Positions 1 to 7,969 of a stretch of 64,000 nucleotides of DNA are shown here, piece by piece. Both the position numbers and the translations under genes were made by a program. The stretch is taken from NCBI GenBank assembly GCA_028278525.1, contig JANQEE010000041.1, positions 1-64,000 on the forward strand, given 5' to 3'. Numbering within the stretch: position 1 is the first letter of the stretch; every line of letters starts with the position of its first letter. Origin of the DNA: Minwuiaceae bacterium. GTDB lineage: Bacteria; Pseudomonadota; Alphaproteobacteria; Minwuiales; Minwuiaceae. A model generated the notes under the pieces. It saw only the letters and a list, made by a program, of their open reading frames with translations. It did not search any database and was not told the origin of the DNA.

Positions 1-258
1 CAGCACCACCGGGTTGGTCGACTGGAACCGCAGGTCCTGGCGGATCGTCTCCAGGTAGTCCGACAACGCAGACCGGCGGACCTCCATCAGCGCGCTCAAT
101 CTCGATGCGGCGCTCTCACGCAGAGCATTTGCCGATTGCAGATAGCTGGAAGCGCTTATCGCCAGGATCGAGACCAGCACGCCGGCGACCATGACGAGCG
201 GAAGTTTTTGGGAAATACGCAATGCTGAAAAACTGACAGAATCATGTTTCGAGGCCAC
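1..258 (-). CDS. Methyl-accepting chemotaxis-type receptor, N-terminal fragment (partial at window edge)
   Basis: The first 86 residues of a gene running off the left edge. The GTG start at 258 has a perfect AGGAGG (complement of 264-269) at ideal spacing. Residues 1-17 are cytoplasmic, about 18-40 form one hydrophobic membrane segment, and the rest is an amphipathic periplasmic helix (Ala/Leu/Arg rich, with YLETI near residue 68). This N-terminus is typical of alphaproteobacterial methyl-accepting chemotaxis proteins with a helical or Cache sensor. The HAMP and signalling domains would lie outside the window, so a sensor kinase or a cyclase cannot be excluded. Confidence 0.6.
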   Translation of the reverse strand, partial: MASKHDSVSFSALRISQKLPLVMVAGVLVSILAISASSYLQSANALRESAASRLSALMEVRRSALSDYLETIRQDLRFQSTNPVVL

Positions 259-352
259 TATTTCCTCCTGATATGCAAACAACGCCAGGCTAATTGGCGT
301 TTTCGGCAAGCCGCATGGCGATCGTCGAATGTCGCGGCCATTGCCCAAATAC

Positions 353-487
353 ATACAAATGTTCGAATTTTTGTATTAAATTATTGCTAATTTATAGACG
401 ACTGATGAAATACATTTGTATTGATCTATAGCGTGTAAAAGCCTGCGCTTCGATCAATCTATCGTGTTGAGATGTATTGCATACATC
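353..487. promoter_or_regulatory. Cluster of three ATACA/TGTAT inverted repeats upstream of the chemoreceptor gene
   Basis: Three related AT-rich inverted repeats lie in the 250-bp gap upstream of the leftward receptor gene: ATACAAA-N10-TTTGTAT (353-376), AATACA-TT-TGTATT (409-422) and GATGTAT-TGC-ATACATC (471-487). All share the core ATACA/TGTAT. This looks like a multi-site operator for one regulator, but the regulator is unknown. The rest of the gap shows no coding sequence. Confidence 0.45.
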
Positions 488-508
488 CCTTCAGCCGGGC
501 GCGGAGTC

Positions 509-1384
509 TTAAGGGGTTGATCCGACGAACTCGATCGCGACACCGAAGGCATCGTCGGCGCTGATTTGCAAGGCCTGCTCGGCTCTCCGGGCTGGGACGC
601 TGCCCTGAGAGAGCGCGGTTTCGATCTTTTTCAGCTCAGGCACTTCGATCTGAAACCCCGCCAGATGCGGGCTTTGCTCCGGCGGTTGGTGGGGCTCGGA
701 TGGGAATCTCTCGCCGAACCGGTCCGGTGTCAGAATCGTCACCCGGCCGAGGGCCGTCTCGACGGACAGTCCGTCGTCTATCGCTAAAACACTTTCCTGC
801 CCCTGCAGCTTCGCAAAATGCTCGGTCAGCGTTTCCGGCCGGTCGGCCACCATGACGACTTCGGATACGCGCCGGGCGCCGTTCGCGTGCCGTTGAAAGT
901 CCGGTTTCCAGAAGTATTCCGGCGCATGCTGCTGACAGACGAAGAACGCCGCGTCAGGCATCCGTTCGTCGGTGACGAAGGCCAGCGAAAACGCGACCGT
1001 GGCGGTCGAGCTGTCCGGCAGCTTGGCTTGACGGGAGAAGTCGAATGGCGCGTAGGTTGTCAGGCCCTTGTCGGCGAATTCCTGTTGGTCCCGGCGCGCA
1101 TCGTCGCTCTCGAACACCAGCATGGAGAACCCTTCGCGCTTTTCCAGGAAGTCCCGATTGAAGGCGCCGAAGCTGAACCCGCCGGGCCCCGCCGGCTGGA
1201 TCTTCTCCGGCTCCGCAATTTCGAGCAACTCCAGGAAGTTGCCCTGCATCTGCACCAGGCTGTTCGCGGTGCCCCATGGATGCAGCGCGCGTGGCGTGGT
1301 CGTGAAACCGAACTTTCGGTAAGCGTCGATGGCCGTGTCCAGGTCGCGCACCGCCAGCACAAGATGGTCTATCCCCCTTTTCAT
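509..1384 (-). CDS. VOC family protein (glyoxalase-3-like domain)
   Basis: A 291-residue cytoplasmic protein with two vicinal-oxygen-chelate modules. The first begins IDHLVLAVRDLDTA and contains His7 and Glu52/Glu55 (NFLELLEI), the usual positions of metal ligands. The second begins near residue 170 (SEVVMVADRPE) after a QHAPEYFW segment typical of the glyoxalase_3 subfamily. Members are metal-dependent lyases, isomerases or dioxygenases; the substrate cannot be read from sequence. It lies 22 bp downstream of the TauD-type dioxygenase on the same strand, so the two are probably one transcript acting on related substrates. Confidence 0.8.
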   Translation of the reverse strand: MKRGIDHLVLAVRDLDTAIDAYRKFGFTTTPRALHPWGTANSLVQMQGNFLELLEIAEPEKIQPAGPGGFSFGAFNRDFLEKREGFSMLVFESDDARRDQQEFADKGLTTYAPFDFSRQAKLPDSSTATVAFSLAFVTDERMPDAAFFVCQQHAPEYFWKPDFQRHANGARRVSEVVMVADRPETLTEHFAKLQGQESVLAIDDGLSVETALGRVTILTPDRFGERFPSEPHQPPEQSPHLAGFQIEVPELKKIETALSQGSVPARRAEQALQISADDAFGVAIEFVGSTP

Positions 1385-1406
1385 AAAACGCTATTCCTCG
1401 GGAGAC

Positions 1407-2288
1407 TTAGTGCGGCCGGTCGCCGGCGATCGTGGTGCGGTGCATCTCGCGCCGGAACCCCGGATAGTCGTTCAGCGCCAGATGCTGGGTGCATCGGTTG
1501 TCCCAAAGCGCCATTGACTTGTCCTGCCAGCGGAACCGGCAGGTGAATTCCGGCCGCACCGCGTGCTGGTGGAGATAGGTGAGCAGCGGCGCGCTTTCCC
1601 GCTCGGTCATATCCTTGAGCCGGATCGTATAGACCGGATTGACGAACAGACATTTGCGGCCGGTTTCCGGATGGGTGCGGACAACCGGATGCTCCATTTC
1701 CTTGTCGCCCTCCGCGCCGGTCTCGATCTCCATGGAGCGCAAACCCTTGAAGTTGTACTTGGCGCGGGTTCCGTACGCGTTCCGCGCGCTGTGCACGGCG
1801 ATCAGGCCGTCCAGCATCTCTTTCATGCCGTCGGATAACGCGTCGTACGCCTGATACATATTGGCGAACATCGTGTCGCCGCCATAGTCAGGCGTCTCCA
1901 GGGCGTAGAGGACGGACCCGAGCGGCGGCTCTTCCTGAAAGCTGAAGTCAGAGTGCCACGTGCCGCCGAAGTTCGCGGATGTCGTCTCGTCCGCTTCCTT
2001 CACAACGGCAATGATCTCCGGATGGCCGTCCAGCGGCTTGACGAACGGCACCGGGCCGTAGGGGCCGAACTTGCGGGTGAAGGCGACCTGCTGCTCCGGG
2101 CTGATATCCTGATCCCGAAAGAAGATCACCAGGTTGTCCAGGAACGCCTGATGGATTTCCTCGGTCGTCTGATTGTCCAGTTGCTGCGACAGATCGACGC
2201 CATGCACCTCGGCGCCAAGCGACCCGGCAATCGGGCGCACATCGATTTTCTGGTAAGGCACGGTCACTGCTCCAATCCCTGATTTCAT
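1407..2288 (-). CDS. TauD/TfdA family Fe(II)/2-oxoglutarate dioxygenase
   Basis: A 293-residue enzyme of the taurine/2,4-D dioxygenase family, which couples 2-oxoglutarate decarboxylation to substrate hydroxylation. The iron triad is visible as His112-x-Asp114 (TWHSDFSF) and His269 (TQHLALNDY). Arg280 (RREMHRTT) is the usual 2-oxoglutarate carboxylate contact. HPVVRTHPETGRK at about 200-212 is also family-typical. The ATG start follows GGGGGGA at a rather long distance. A GTG ten codons in has GGAG at better spacing and gives a start (PYQKIDVRPIAG) closer to relatives, so the true protein may be 284 residues. It is divergent from the acyl-CoA ligase across 121 bp and co-directional with the VOC gene. 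Confidence 0.88.
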   Translation of the reverse strand: MKSGIGAVTVPYQKIDVRPIAGSLGAEVHGVDLSQQLDNQTTEEIHQAFLDNLVIFFRDQDISPEQQVAFTRKFGPYGPVPFVKPLDGHPEIIAVVKEADETTSANFGGTWHSDFSFQEEPPLGSVLYALETPDYGGDTMFANMYQAYDALSDGMKEMLDGLIAVHSARNAYGTRAKYNFKGLRSMEIETGAEGDKEMEHPVVRTHPETGRKCLFVNPVYTIRLKDMTERESAPLLTYLHQHAVRPEFTCRFRWQDKSMALWDNRCTQHLALNDYPGFRREMHRTTIAGDRPH

Positions 2289-2409
2289 CCAATTTTATTC
2301 CCCCCGTAGCGCCGCCGCAATCGTCGCCGTCGGCGCGGGGATGGACCCGGCATCCGGGCCGTGATTTCATGCCGCAACAACAAACAGGAGTGTCGGGAGG
2401 GTTTCGCGT

Positions 2410-3912
2410 ATGAGTGTGCTGGCGAGCGACTGGATTGCGCATCACGCGCGTTTTTCGCCAAACAAGATTGCCGCCGTCGACGTCGGCTCGGGCCGGCGTT
2501 TCACCTACGCCGCGTTGGACGACCGTGTTCGTCGCCTGGCTCTTTACTTCAAGTCACTCGGCGTTTCCGAGAGCGACCGTGTCGCCGTGCTCTGTCACAA
2601 CGACACGGACATCTTCGAAGTTCAGTTCGCCTGCCAGCGCTTGGGCGCGATCTTCCTGCCCCTGAACTGGCGCCTTGCCGTGCCGGAGCTCGAATTCATT
2701 TGCAAGGACGCGGCGCCGAAACTGCTGTTGTACGGCACGGAGTTCTCTTCCGCGGCGGCCGAGGTCGCGAGACTCGCCGCGATCCCGCACCAAGTGGCAA
2801 TGGCGAATGGCGGCGACAGCGATTACGAGGCGGGCATCGCCGAGGCCGGCGGCGACTTGGCGCCGATGCCGAGAGCGATGAGCGACATCTGGACGATCAT
2901 GTACACCTCCGGCACAACGGGCCGGCCGAAGGGGGCGCAGATCACCTATCAGATGGCGTTCTACAATTCGGTCCATAGTGGCGTCTCGGCCAGCTCGAAC
3001 AACCTGGCGTTCCTGCCGATCTTCCATACCGGCGGGCTGAACGTGTACGCGAATCCGGTCTACCATGCCGGCGGCACCAACGTTGTGATGCGTGCGTTCG
3101 ATCCGGAGCAATTTCTGCATTTGCTCACCGACCCGGAGCTTGCGATCAGCCATGCGCTCGGCGTACCGACCAACTTCCTGATGCTGGCCCAGGTGCCCGG
3201 TTTCGCCGATGCGGATTTCAGTAATCTGGTCAGGCTCGGCGTCGGCGGCGCGTCGGCGCCGGAGTCGATGATCGAGCTCTACGGAAAGCATGGACTTCCG
3301 CTGCAGCAGGCCTGGGGCATGACGGAAACCGGTCCGGTCGGCCTGATGCTGAGCGGCGAAATGGCGCTGAAGAAAGTCGGTTCGTCCGGTCTTCCGGCGA
3401 TGTACGTCAAGCTTCGCATTGTCGACGAAGAGGGGCGGGACGTTGCCCAGGGCGAGGTCGGCGAACTGCTGATAAAAGGGCCGACGGTGACGCCCGGCTA
3501 TTGGAATCGGCCGGAAGCCAACAAACAGGTCTTTACCGACGACGGCTGGTTCCACACCGGCGATGCGGCGCGGATGGACGAGGACGGTTACTATTACATC
3601 GTCGATCGCTGGAAGGACATGTTCATTTCCGGTGGCGAGAACGTCTATCCGGCCGAGGTCGAGAACGTCATCTACCAAATGGATGGCGTGCTGGAGAACG
3701 CGGTGGTCGGCGTGCCGCATGACAAGTGGGGTGAGGTCGGCCGCGCCTTCGTCGTGCTCAAGCCCGGCGCCAATCTGGACGACGAGGCAATCCTGACCCA
3801 TTGCCGCAGCCAGCTAGCGACCTTCAAGGTGCCGAAACAGGTCCGCTATCTGGACGAGCTGCCGCACAACGCGACCGGCAAGGTGCTGAAGCACGAATTG
3901 CCGCGGGACTGA
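2410..3912 (+). CDS. Acyl-CoA synthetase (AMP-forming, ANL superfamily)
   Basis: A 500-residue adenylating enzyme activating a carboxylic acid to its CoA thioester through an acyl-AMP. The P-loop YTSGTTGRPKG is at 165-175, the GWFHTGD motif at 379-385 and the hinge/A8 region DRWKDMFISGGENVYPAEVE follows. The catalytic C-terminal lysine is K491 in NATGKVLK. Length is normal for medium/long-chain fatty-acid or aromatic acyl-CoA ligases; substrate is uncertain. The ATG sits behind GGAGGG (2396-2401). It is divergent from the TauD/VOC pair, so the three may form one small catabolic divergon. A paralogue lies at 27147. Confidence 0.9.
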   Translation: MSVLASDWIAHHARFSPNKIAAVDVGSGRRFTYAALDDRVRRLALYFKSLGVSESDRVAVLCHNDTDIFEVQFACQRLGAIFLPLNWRLAVPELEFICKDAAPKLLLYGTEFSSAAAEVARLAAIPHQVAMANGGDSDYEAGIAEAGGDLAPMPRAMSDIWTIMYTSGTTGRPKGAQITYQMAFYNSVHSGVSASSNNLAFLPIFHTGGLNVYANPVYHAGGTNVVMRAFDPEQFLHLLTDPELAISHALGVPTNFLMLAQVPGFADADFSNLVRLGVGGASAPESMIELYGKHGLPLQQAWGMTETGPVGLMLSGEMALKKVGSSGLPAMYVKLRIVDEEGRDVAQGEVGELLIKGPTVTPGYWNRPEANKQVFTDDGWFHTGDAARMDEDGYYYIVDRWKDMFISGGENVYPAEVENVIYQMDGVLENAVVGVPHDKWGEVGRAFVVLKPGANLDDEAILTHCRSQLATFKVPKQVRYLDELPHNATGKVLKHELPRD

Positions 3913-3923
3913 GAGCAAGGGCT

Positions 3924-4778
3924 CTACAGCAGCAGTGGGATCTCGCTGTACAGATGGTCGATGTCGGCGGCTTCCAGCCGCGTTGATTTAAAATAGCGTG
4001 GCACCGGTATTGATTGCGGCTCGGCGGCGACCGGATGGCCGCGCAGGAACCGATGGTCGACCATGAGAATGGCCTTCGGGTCGGCCAGCAGCCAGTCGGC
4101 GAAAGCCTGTGCGTACCGGGCGAACAGTTCCGGGTTGCCGACATACAAGGCTTCGTGCTGCGCGTCTCCCCGCTTGCTGGTCCGCCTATATAGAAATACC
4201 AAGCAATGCTCGCCGCCGTCTTGCAGGAGGTAGGGCTGTACGGGATAGGGGGCGTGGTCCTGCACCAGCCGCCGAGCGCCGTCCGTCAGGCGGGACAAGA
4301 TAGCCGCCGGCTCCGCCGCGACGTCGATGCCGGGCCTTGCCGCACCCGATCGCTGCCAGAAGTAGCGCTTGTCGTCGAGCACGCGAAAGCCCAGTTTCGG
4401 ATGGGTGGTGACCGATCGCACGTAGGGCGAGGGATCGAACACGTAGTAGGTCACATCCGGGTCGGCGGTGACCGCTTCGTGCAGACCGGTGCCGATACCC
4501 CGCCGCCGGTAATCGGCGTCGACATAGACGGACGACATGTTGCAGAGCCGTTCCGTCCGCCCGCCGATCTCCCGGTCGGCGAAGATCTTACCCATGAATC
4601 CGACGATCCGGTCGCCGTCGACGGCCACCTGGCCGAGGTCCGGTTTATCGGCGTGCCACGGATAGTCCATGATCCGCCGCCAGTTGTCGGGGCTAAGCGC
4701 GTCGTTCATCTGCCGGTGCAGGAACAGGGCGATGCCGTCGACATCCGACGGCCCGGCCGCGCGGATGACTATGCTCAT
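3924..4778 (-). CDS. GNAT family N-acetyltransferase
   Basis: A 284-residue protein whose N-terminal half is a GNAT fold. The acetyl-CoA pyrophosphate loop is YRRRGIGTGLH at about 90-100, preceded by the beta-4 strand MSSVYVDADY. The C-terminal 130 residues lack a recognised motif. The start overlaps the stop of the polysaccharide deacetylase gene by ATGA (4775-4778), implying translational coupling. The pair could deacetylate and re-acetylate a glycan or amino-sugar substrate; that is inference. Its stop faces the acyl-CoA ligase stop 11 bp away, with a short AGAGC/GCTCT hairpin between them. Confidence 0.8.
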   Translation of the reverse strand: MSIVIRAAGPSDVDGIALFLHRQMNDALSPDNWRRIMDYPWHADKPDLGQVAVDGDRIVGFMGKIFADREIGGRTERLCNMSSVYVDADYRRRGIGTGLHEAVTADPDVTYYVFDPSPYVRSVTTHPKLGFRVLDDKRYFWQRSGAARPGIDVAAEPAAILSRLTDGARRLVQDHAPYPVQPYLLQDGGEHCLVFLYRRTSKRGDAQHEALYVGNPELFARYAQAFADWLLADPKAILMVDHRFLRGHPVAAEPQSIPVPRYFKSTRLEAADIDHLYSEIPLLL

Positions 4779-5569
4779 GCGGCGCTTGCCCGGCCGACAT
4801 CGGCGAACGCCGCCGGCGCGCCCACCCAGCGCACCGCCGAATGCCCGGCGCAGAATTTGAAGAACCGGTCCAGGAACTGCCAGGTTGGCTCGTCATGCAC
4901 CCAATGATGGGTCAGCAGGCCGGTCGGTTCCGCCGGGTCGGCTTCGCCATGGCGGCGCTGCCAGAGATGCAGCAGCAGGTCGTAGATCACGTTCTCTTCG
5001 CCGGCGAAGCGGGCTTCCGGCTTCCAGTCGCTGACGGCGACATGGGCGTTGACCTGCGGCAAGTCCGGCGCGCCGTCGATTGTCCGGCGCGGCCAGAAAC
5101 CGGACAGGCCGGTCAGGCCGGCGCGCTGGATGTCCGGCACCAGGTCGGGATCGATGCGGCTCCAGGGCGGCGCCAGCACCGGCAGGAACTGCGCGCCGAA
5201 CAAGGCGTCGAGATGGGCGTGCCCTTGCGCCAGTTCGTTCAGTATCGTCGCGCGGGGCCGGTGTGCGCCCAGCTCCCACGCGCCGGCGCCCTTCGGGGCA
5301 TGATTGATATGGGCATAGCCGTGCTGAATGACGGTGGCCAATGGGAAATCGGCGACCAGACCGGCAGTGCCATTGTCCGCCTGCGTCGGTATCGTGGCGA
5401 GCGTGAGCGGCACCGCGTGGGCCGCGCTCTGCTCGAGCAGCCGCTTCAGGCCCTCGGTGGCCTGACCGGCATCGTCGTCGCGCCACCACAACGTCGCGAC
5501 ATGCCCGCCGTCGCGCCACGCGTCGAGCTCGGCTTGCAGGGTTTGCCAGTTCCAGACCTTGTATTCCAT
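4775..5569 (-). CDS. Polysaccharide deacetylase family protein (NodB-like)
   Basis: A 264-residue protein with no signal peptide, so probably cytoplasmic. It shows the NodB-type layout: WWRDDDAG at 28-34 gives the catalytic and metal-binding aspartates, and HGYAHINH at 83-90 supplies the histidine metal ligands (the classical spacing is H-x3-H). LAPPWSRIDPDL around 140 fits the MT3 (RxPW-like) segment. Substrate is not evident. It is the first gene of a two-gene leftward unit with the overlapping GNAT gene. Confidence 0.8.
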   Translation of the reverse strand: MEYKVWNWQTLQAELDAWRDGGHVATLWWRDDDAGQATEGLKRLLEQSAAHAVPLTLATIPTQADNGTAGLVADFPLATVIQHGYAHINHAPKGAGAWELGAHRPRATILNELAQGHAHLDALFGAQFLPVLAPPWSRIDPDLVPDIQRAGLTGLSGFWPRRTIDGAPDLPQVNAHVAVSDWKPEARFAGEENVIYDLLLHLWQRRHGEADPAEPTGLLTHHWVHDEPTWQFLDRFFKFCAGHSAVRWVGAPAAFADVGRASAA

Positions 5570-5685
5570 GGGGCCGGACTATGGCATGACGGGCGGCCGG
5601 TTGCATCCGTTCGGGCGATTGCTGCGGCTATTGACCGCAAGCCGCTGGATTGGCAAGAAACGGTCTCGCAACAGGTGTCTGGGCA

Positions 5686-6204
5686 ATGGAAATCGAGGAA
5701 AAGACGTTCCGACTGCGGCCGTTCCTCGAGTCGGACGAGCCGGCCATCGTTGACTCGCTCAACGACTGGACGGTCGCGCAATGGCTGACGCGCCCGCCGT
5801 TTCCCTACACGGCGGAGGATGCGCGCTGGTGGATCGATTTTGTCCGGCGCGACCATGAAGGGCCGCAGCCCGGCCACTTCGCGATTGCAGACCCATTGGA
5901 CGACCGGGCGGTCGGCTGCATCAGTCTGGACATCGCGGAGACCGGTAAGGCTGCGGAACTCGGCTATTGGCTCGCGACGTCCCACTGGGGTCGAGGCTTG
6001 GCGACGATGACCGCTCGGGCAGTGGTCGAGCACGGGTTCGGCACGCTCGGCTTGAAGCGACTGTTCGCGACGACCGACCCGGCGAACGACGCCTCTCAAC
6101 AGGTGCTCCGAAAATGCGGCTTCGAGGAAATCGGGCCGCGCCTTCTGGACCGGCCGACCAAGCGTGGCGCGACACAGCACATTCTCTTCGAACGCCATGC
6201 CTGA
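5686..6204 (+). CDS. GNAT family N-acetyltransferase (RimJ/RimL type)
   Basis: A 172-residue RimJ/RimL-type acetyltransferase. The acetyl-CoA loop is WGRGLAT at 101-107, preceded by ELGYWL, with the C-terminal NDASQQVLRKCGFEEIG segment characteristic of this subgroup. ATG 5686 is preferred over an in-frame upstream TTG (5650) because it puts MEIEEKTFRLRPF at the N-terminus, as in relatives. It heads a run of four rightward genes (GNAT, GST, 2H phosphoesterase, GNAT) with short gaps or overlaps. Confidence 0.85.
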   Translation: MEIEEKTFRLRPFLESDEPAIVDSLNDWTVAQWLTRPPFPYTAEDARWWIDFVRRDHEGPQPGHFAIADPLDDRAVGCISLDIAETGKAAELGYWLATSHWGRGLATMTARAVVEHGFGTLGLKRLFATTDPANDASQQVLRKCGFEEIGPRLLDRPTKRGATQHILFERHA

Positions 6205-6221
6205 GACCGAAAGAGGCGGAC

Positions 6222-6872
6222 ATGGACCTGACGCTCTACAGCTACCACCGCAATTCAGCCGGCCAACGCGTGCGGACCGCGCTGAACCTGAAGGGCGTCG
6301 ACTACACCTATCTGTCGGTCTCCGACATCGGCTGGGATGCCTATCGTGAGGTCAATCCGCAGGGGCTGTTGCCGGCGCTTCGAATTGGCCAGCGTGTCGT
6401 CGCTCAATCGACGGCGATTCTGGAATACCTGGAAGCCACCTACCCGGAGCCGCCTTTGCTGCCCGACGACCCGGTGGACGCTGCCGAGGTTCGTGCTTTC
6501 GCGCAGTTGATCGCCTGCGAAATGCATCCGCTTAACAACAACCGGGTGCGGCGGTTCCTGGAAACCGACATGGATGCGTCGGAAGCGGCCGTCCTGCATT
6601 GGTACAGGCACTGGATCGCGTTGGGCTTCGACAGCCTGGAGACAATGTTGCGGTCCCGGCCCCGCGATGGCGATTTCTGTTTCGGGGATCGGCCCGGCAT
6701 GGCCGATCTCTATCTTGTGCCTCAGGTGCAGAACGCCAGACGGTTCGATTGCGACTTGGTGCCTTACCCGCTGATACGCGCTGTCGACGAGGCCTGTCGT
6801 CGCCTGCCGGCGTTCCGGTCGGCGTTGCCGGAAAACCAGCCCGACTATCCGAAGGGACGGCCGGCAGGATGA
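6222..6872 (+). CDS. Glutathione S-transferase family protein, maleylacetoacetate isomerase-like
   Basis: A 216-residue zeta-class-like GST. The N-terminal thioredoxin-fold domain carries YSYHRNSAGQRVRTALNLKG, close to the zeta-class SSxxSxRVRIALNLKG, then NPQGLLPAL and the QSTAILEYLE glutathione contact. The C-terminal helical domain has CEMHPLNNNRV, typical of maleylacetoacetate isomerases of tyrosine/gentisate breakdown. No other gene of those pathways is nearby, so the role may be detoxification. ATG 6222 has GAGGCGGA just upstream. Its TGA overlaps the next ATG (ATGA 6869-6872). Confidence 0.82.
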   Translation: MDLTLYSYHRNSAGQRVRTALNLKGVDYTYLSVSDIGWDAYREVNPQGLLPALRIGQRVVAQSTAILEYLEATYPEPPLLPDDPVDAAEVRAFAQLIACEMHPLNNNRVRRFLETDMDASEAAVLHWYRHWIALGFDSLETMLRSRPRDGDFCFGDRPGMADLYLVPQVQNARRFDCDLVPYPLIRAVDEACRRLPAFRSALPENQPDYPKGRPAG

Positions 6873-7408
6873 GTTCTCTCTATGTAATCGGTTATCCGAA
6901 ACTGGCGGATCGCGATTTCGAGCGGATTCAAAGCCTGCGACAAGAGCACGATCCCCAGGCCGGCCTTGTGGCGCCCCACTTCACGTTGGTCTTCGGCCTT
7001 TCGGACGTGCCGGCCGATGCGCTCCAGGCGCATGTTCGCGCCGTCGCCGGCGCCGCGTCTCCGATTGCGTTTGTTTTGCGCCATACGGTGATCGACGCGG
7101 TGGGAGAGAGCGCCTACCTCTATCTCGTACCGCAGGAAGGCGGGGGTGAGTTGGTCAGGCTGCATGGCGGGCTCTATACTGGTCCGCTGCTGTCGGCGAT
7201 AACGCTCGGTGTTCCCTTTGTCCCGCATATCACCATTGGCCGGTTCGCCGACGACGGCTCGGCGAAAGCGGTATTCGACGAGGTGTGCCATACCGGTGTA
7301 GATATCGCGGGCCGGCTCTCGGCGCTCACGATCGTTCGTCACGACGGCGATGCGCTGCAGCCGCTGGCCACCGTTGCGCTCGACGGCGCGCCGCAACGGG
7401 CACCATAG
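6869..7408 (+). CDS. 2H phosphoesterase / 2'-5' RNA ligase-like protein
   Basis: A 179-residue protein with both diagnostic His-x-Thr motifs of the 2H phosphoesterase superfamily: PHFTLVFG (His37, Thr39) and PHITIGRF (His120, Thr122), each flanked by hydrophobic strands. Family members open 2',3'-cyclic phosphates or ligate/cleave 2'-5' RNA linkages. It is shorter and more divergent than canonical ThpR, so the substrate is open. Translation is coupled to the upstream GST gene by a 4-bp overlap. Confidence 0.82.
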   Translation: MSSLYVIGYPKLADRDFERIQSLRQEHDPQAGLVAPHFTLVFGLSDVPADALQAHVRAVAGAASPIAFVLRHTVIDAVGESAYLYLVPQEGGGELVRLHGGLYTGPLLSAITLGVPFVPHITIGRFADDGSAKAVFDEVCHTGVDIAGRLSALTIVRHDGDALQPLATVALDGAPQRAP

Positions 7409-7421
7409 AAGGTCAATCCCG

Positions 7422-7952
7422 ATGGAGCTGGATACGTTCCGAACCGAACGGCTCTCGGCGCAACGCCTTTCAGCCGAACATTTCGACACACTCTGCCGCA
7501 TGCACAGGGACGAGGCGGTCATGGCCACCTTGGGCGGCGTACGGTCGGACCGGGAGACGCGGGAATTCCTTGCCAATAACCTCGCGCATTGGGACCGCCA
7601 CGGCTTCGGTCTTTGGGTCCTGCGCGACCGGACAACCGACGGGTTCGCCGGGCGGGCCGGCCTCCGCCATGTCGACATCGACGGCAGTCCGGAGGTGGAG
7701 TTGGCCTACGCGTTAATGTCGGATTATTGGTCGCGTGGGCTCGCGACGGAAATCTCGGTCCGGCTTCTCGAGATCGGTTTCCGCCATCTCGGGCTGGACG
7801 ACATCGCCTGTTACACATCGACCGAGAACCGGGCGTCCCGGCACGTCATGCAAAAACGCGGTTTCGTTTACGAGCGGACATTCGTTCAAGACGACCTGCC
7901 GCATGTGCTCTATCGCCTCACCGCCGCCGACTGGCACGCCTCGCTCGAATAG
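7422..7952 (+). CDS. GNAT family N-acetyltransferase (RimJ/RimL type)
   Basis: A 176-residue acetyltransferase starting MELDTFRTERL, the classic RimJ/RimL N-terminus. The acetyl-CoA loop is YWSRGLATEI near 102-111 and the C-terminal ENRASRHVMQKRGFVYERTF helix-strand is standard for the group. ATG 7422 follows AAGG; upstream in-frame codons are rejected because they add unrelated sequence. It is last in the rightward four-gene run, 13 bp after the 2H phosphoesterase. Confidence 0.86.
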   Translation: MELDTFRTERLSAQRLSAEHFDTLCRMHRDEAVMATLGGVRSDRETREFLANNLAHWDRHGFGLWVLRDRTTDGFAGRAGLRHVDIDGSPEVELAYALMSDYWSRGLATEISVRLLEIGFRHLGLDDIACYTSTENRASRHVMQKRGFVYERTFVQDDLPHVLYRLTAADWHASLE

Positions 7953-7969
7953 CCGGCCGGTAGAGGCGC

